Shown here: in pieces, positions 6,205-7,489 of the stretch
Position numbering within the stretch: position 1 is the first letter of the stretch
How the letters are laid out: every line of letters starts with the position of its first letter
NCBI GenBank assembly: GCA_034428595.1
Contig: DAOUHO010000099.1
Coordinates: 1-7,489, forward strand
Source of the DNA: JAJECS01 sp034428595
GTDB taxonomy: Bacteria > Chloroflexota > UBA11872
Direction of reading: 5' to 3'
DNA: 7,489 bases
Notes under the pieces: model-generated
Told to the model about the DNA's origin: nothing
Database searches by the model: none
Seen by the model: only the letters and a program-made list of their open reading frames with translations
Position numbers and translations under genes: made by a program

Positions 6205-7489
6205 ATGGCCCTGAGCGGCCCGGGCGCCCGCGGCACCTTTGCCGAAGAGTCGGCGGAAGCTTCCGGCCTCGACGCCCGCGTAGCCCGACGGCTGCTCGGA
6301 CTGCTGGCCGCCGACCGACGGCGCATGAGCATCGCCGTCACGGCACTGCTCGGCGTCGCCGGTTTTGGCATGCTTCAGCCCATCATCATCGGGCGGGCGA
6401 TCGACGACGGCGTTCTGGGGGGCGACGCGACAGTGCTTCTGTTCGCCGTGATCGCGTACGCCGGGGTGACGCTCGGCCACGGGGTCGCCCTGGGCGTCCA
6501 GCGTCAGTTGACCGCGCGCTTGGGGAACCAGCTGCTGCATCGCTTGCGCACGGGAGTTTTTCGGCAGTATCAGCGCCTCTCGCTTGGATTCTTCGACCGC
6601 CAAATCACTGGTCGCCTGATCAGCCGCGTCGTTTCGGACATCGAGGCGATCGGTGAGGTGCTCACCGAGGGCGTGCTTGGCGCCGCAGCGGACGTAGCCC
6701 TGCTGCTCGGCATATTGGTTGCCATGAGCCTGCTGAGCTGGCAGCTCACCCTGCTCTGCCTGGTGGTGACGCCGCTGCTGTACCTGAGCGCCCGGCTTGT
6801 GGCCACCTTGGCGCGTCGGTGGTATCGAACCATGCGAGCCCGCACGTCGACGCTCAATGGCGTGCTCGCCGAGTCGGTGCTCGGCATGCGCATCACGCAG
6901 GCCTTTGCCCGAGAGGCGGTGAACCTCGAGCGTTTCGACGTGGTCAACCAATCGCAGCTCCAGGCGCAGTTCCGCACCTTCACCATCTCGTCCGCCACCG
7001 TGCCCGTGGTCGAGGTGTTCACCGCCATCGCCACCGGCCTAGTGCTCTGGTTTGGCGGAAGCTTCGTGATTGACGGGATTGACGGACTGTCCGTGGGTCT
7101 GGTGGCCACGTTCGCGCTGTTCATCGAGCGCTTCTTCGCCCCAATTCAGGAGCTCGCCACGCGCTACGAAACGCTGCAGAGCGCCCTGGCGTCGGGTGAG
7201 CGCATTTTCGAGGTCCTCGATATCGAACCGGAGATCACCGACGCCCCCGACGCGCAAGACCTTGGGGAAATCACGGGCGAGATCCGGTTCAGACAGGTGA
7301 ACTTCGGCTACGACCCCGAGTCGCCCGTGCTCCACGACTTTGAGCTGCACGCGCGCCCTGGGGACATGATCGCTCTTGTGGGGGCGACCGGCGCCGGCAA
7401 GACCACCGCCATCAACCTGCTGTTTCGCTTCTACGACGTGACGTCTGGCTCGATCACGGTCGACGGCCACGATGTGCGCCAGGTGACCC
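6205..7489 (+). CDS. ABC exporter half-transporter, partner subunit (partial)
   Basis: Open from ATG 6205 to the right edge, giving 428 complete codons of an expected roughly 600. After a hydrophilic 25-residue leader come the coupling and membrane segments typical of the family: LGFFDRQITGRLISRVVSDI, then QAFAREAVNLERF in the inner-loop region, then ALFIERFFAPIQELATRYE before the ATPase domain. That domain starts near residue 357 (GEIRFRQVNFGYD) and shows Walker A GATGAGKTT (393-401). Q-loop, signature, Walker B and switch His lie outside. It begins 4 bases after the stop of the preceding ABC gene with no strong Shine-Dalgarno, which suggests reinitiation or coupled translation. By analogy with heterodimeric exporters this subunit should carry the intact Walker B Glu and switch His. 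It is distinct in sequence from its neighbour, so it is a paralogous partner rather than a recent duplicate. Confidence 0.93.
   Translation, partial: MALSGPGARGTFAEESAEASGLDARVARRLLGLLAADRRRMSIAVTALLGVAGFGMLQPIIIGRAIDDGVLGGDATVLLFAVIAYAGVTLGHGVALGVQRQLTARLGNQLLHRLRTGVFRQYQRLSLGFFDRQITGRLISRVVSDIEAIGEVLTEGVLGAAADVALLLGILVAMSLLSWQLTLLCLVVTPLLYLSARLVATLARRWYRTMRARTSTLNGVLAESVLGMRITQAFAREAVNLERFDVVNQSQLQAQFRTFTISSATVPVVEVFTAIATGLVLWFGGSFVIDGIDGLSVGLVATFALFIERFFAPIQELATRYETLQSALASGERIFEVLDIEPEITDAPDAQDLGEITGEIRFRQVNFGYDPESPVLHDFELHARPGDMIALVGATGAGKTTAINLLFRFYDVTSGSITVDGHDVRQVT

Overview
This is a GC-rich bacterial chromosome segment with tightly packed genes, GTG starts and overlapping stop/start codons. 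No 16S rRNA or lineage marker is present. Composition and gene style would fit a high-GC group such as Chloroflexota or Actinobacteriota, but that is a guess.

Layout. Positions 1-116 hold the last 38 codons of a transposase that looks like the C-terminus of an IS110-family enzyme, followed by about 87 non-coding bases with two small inverted repeats. A minus-strand pair then runs leftward: uvrC (1103-3067), the nucleotide excision repair endonuclease subunit, and an acetamidase/formamidase-family hydrolase (204-1106). The two overlap by four bases (GTGA), and the last codons of uvrC carry the strong ribosome-binding site of the amidase gene. Positions 3068-3237 are a divergent intergenic region with weak promoter-like signals on both strands.

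On the plus strand, a second unit runs to the right edge: an AI-2E/PerM-family membrane protein (3238-4422), then two ABC exporter half-transporters (4419-6200, and 6205 to beyond the window). The first half-transporter has a degenerate ATPase site (Asp for the catalytic Glu, Gln for the switch His), the hallmark of one partner of a heterodimeric exporter of the BmrCD/TM287-288 type. The second is the expected partner, cut off just after its Walker A motif.

Most unusual detail: the first ABC gene has no ATG, GTG or TTG that gives a complete N-terminus. A good ribosome-binding site points at an ATA codon inside an ATAA overlap with the preceding stop. This is either non-canonical AUA initiation or a one-base change or error from the common ATGA arrangement. 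I see no phage, CRISPR, defence island or clearly new multi-gene system here. The window is mostly housekeeping and transport genes beside an insertion-sequence remnant or edge.
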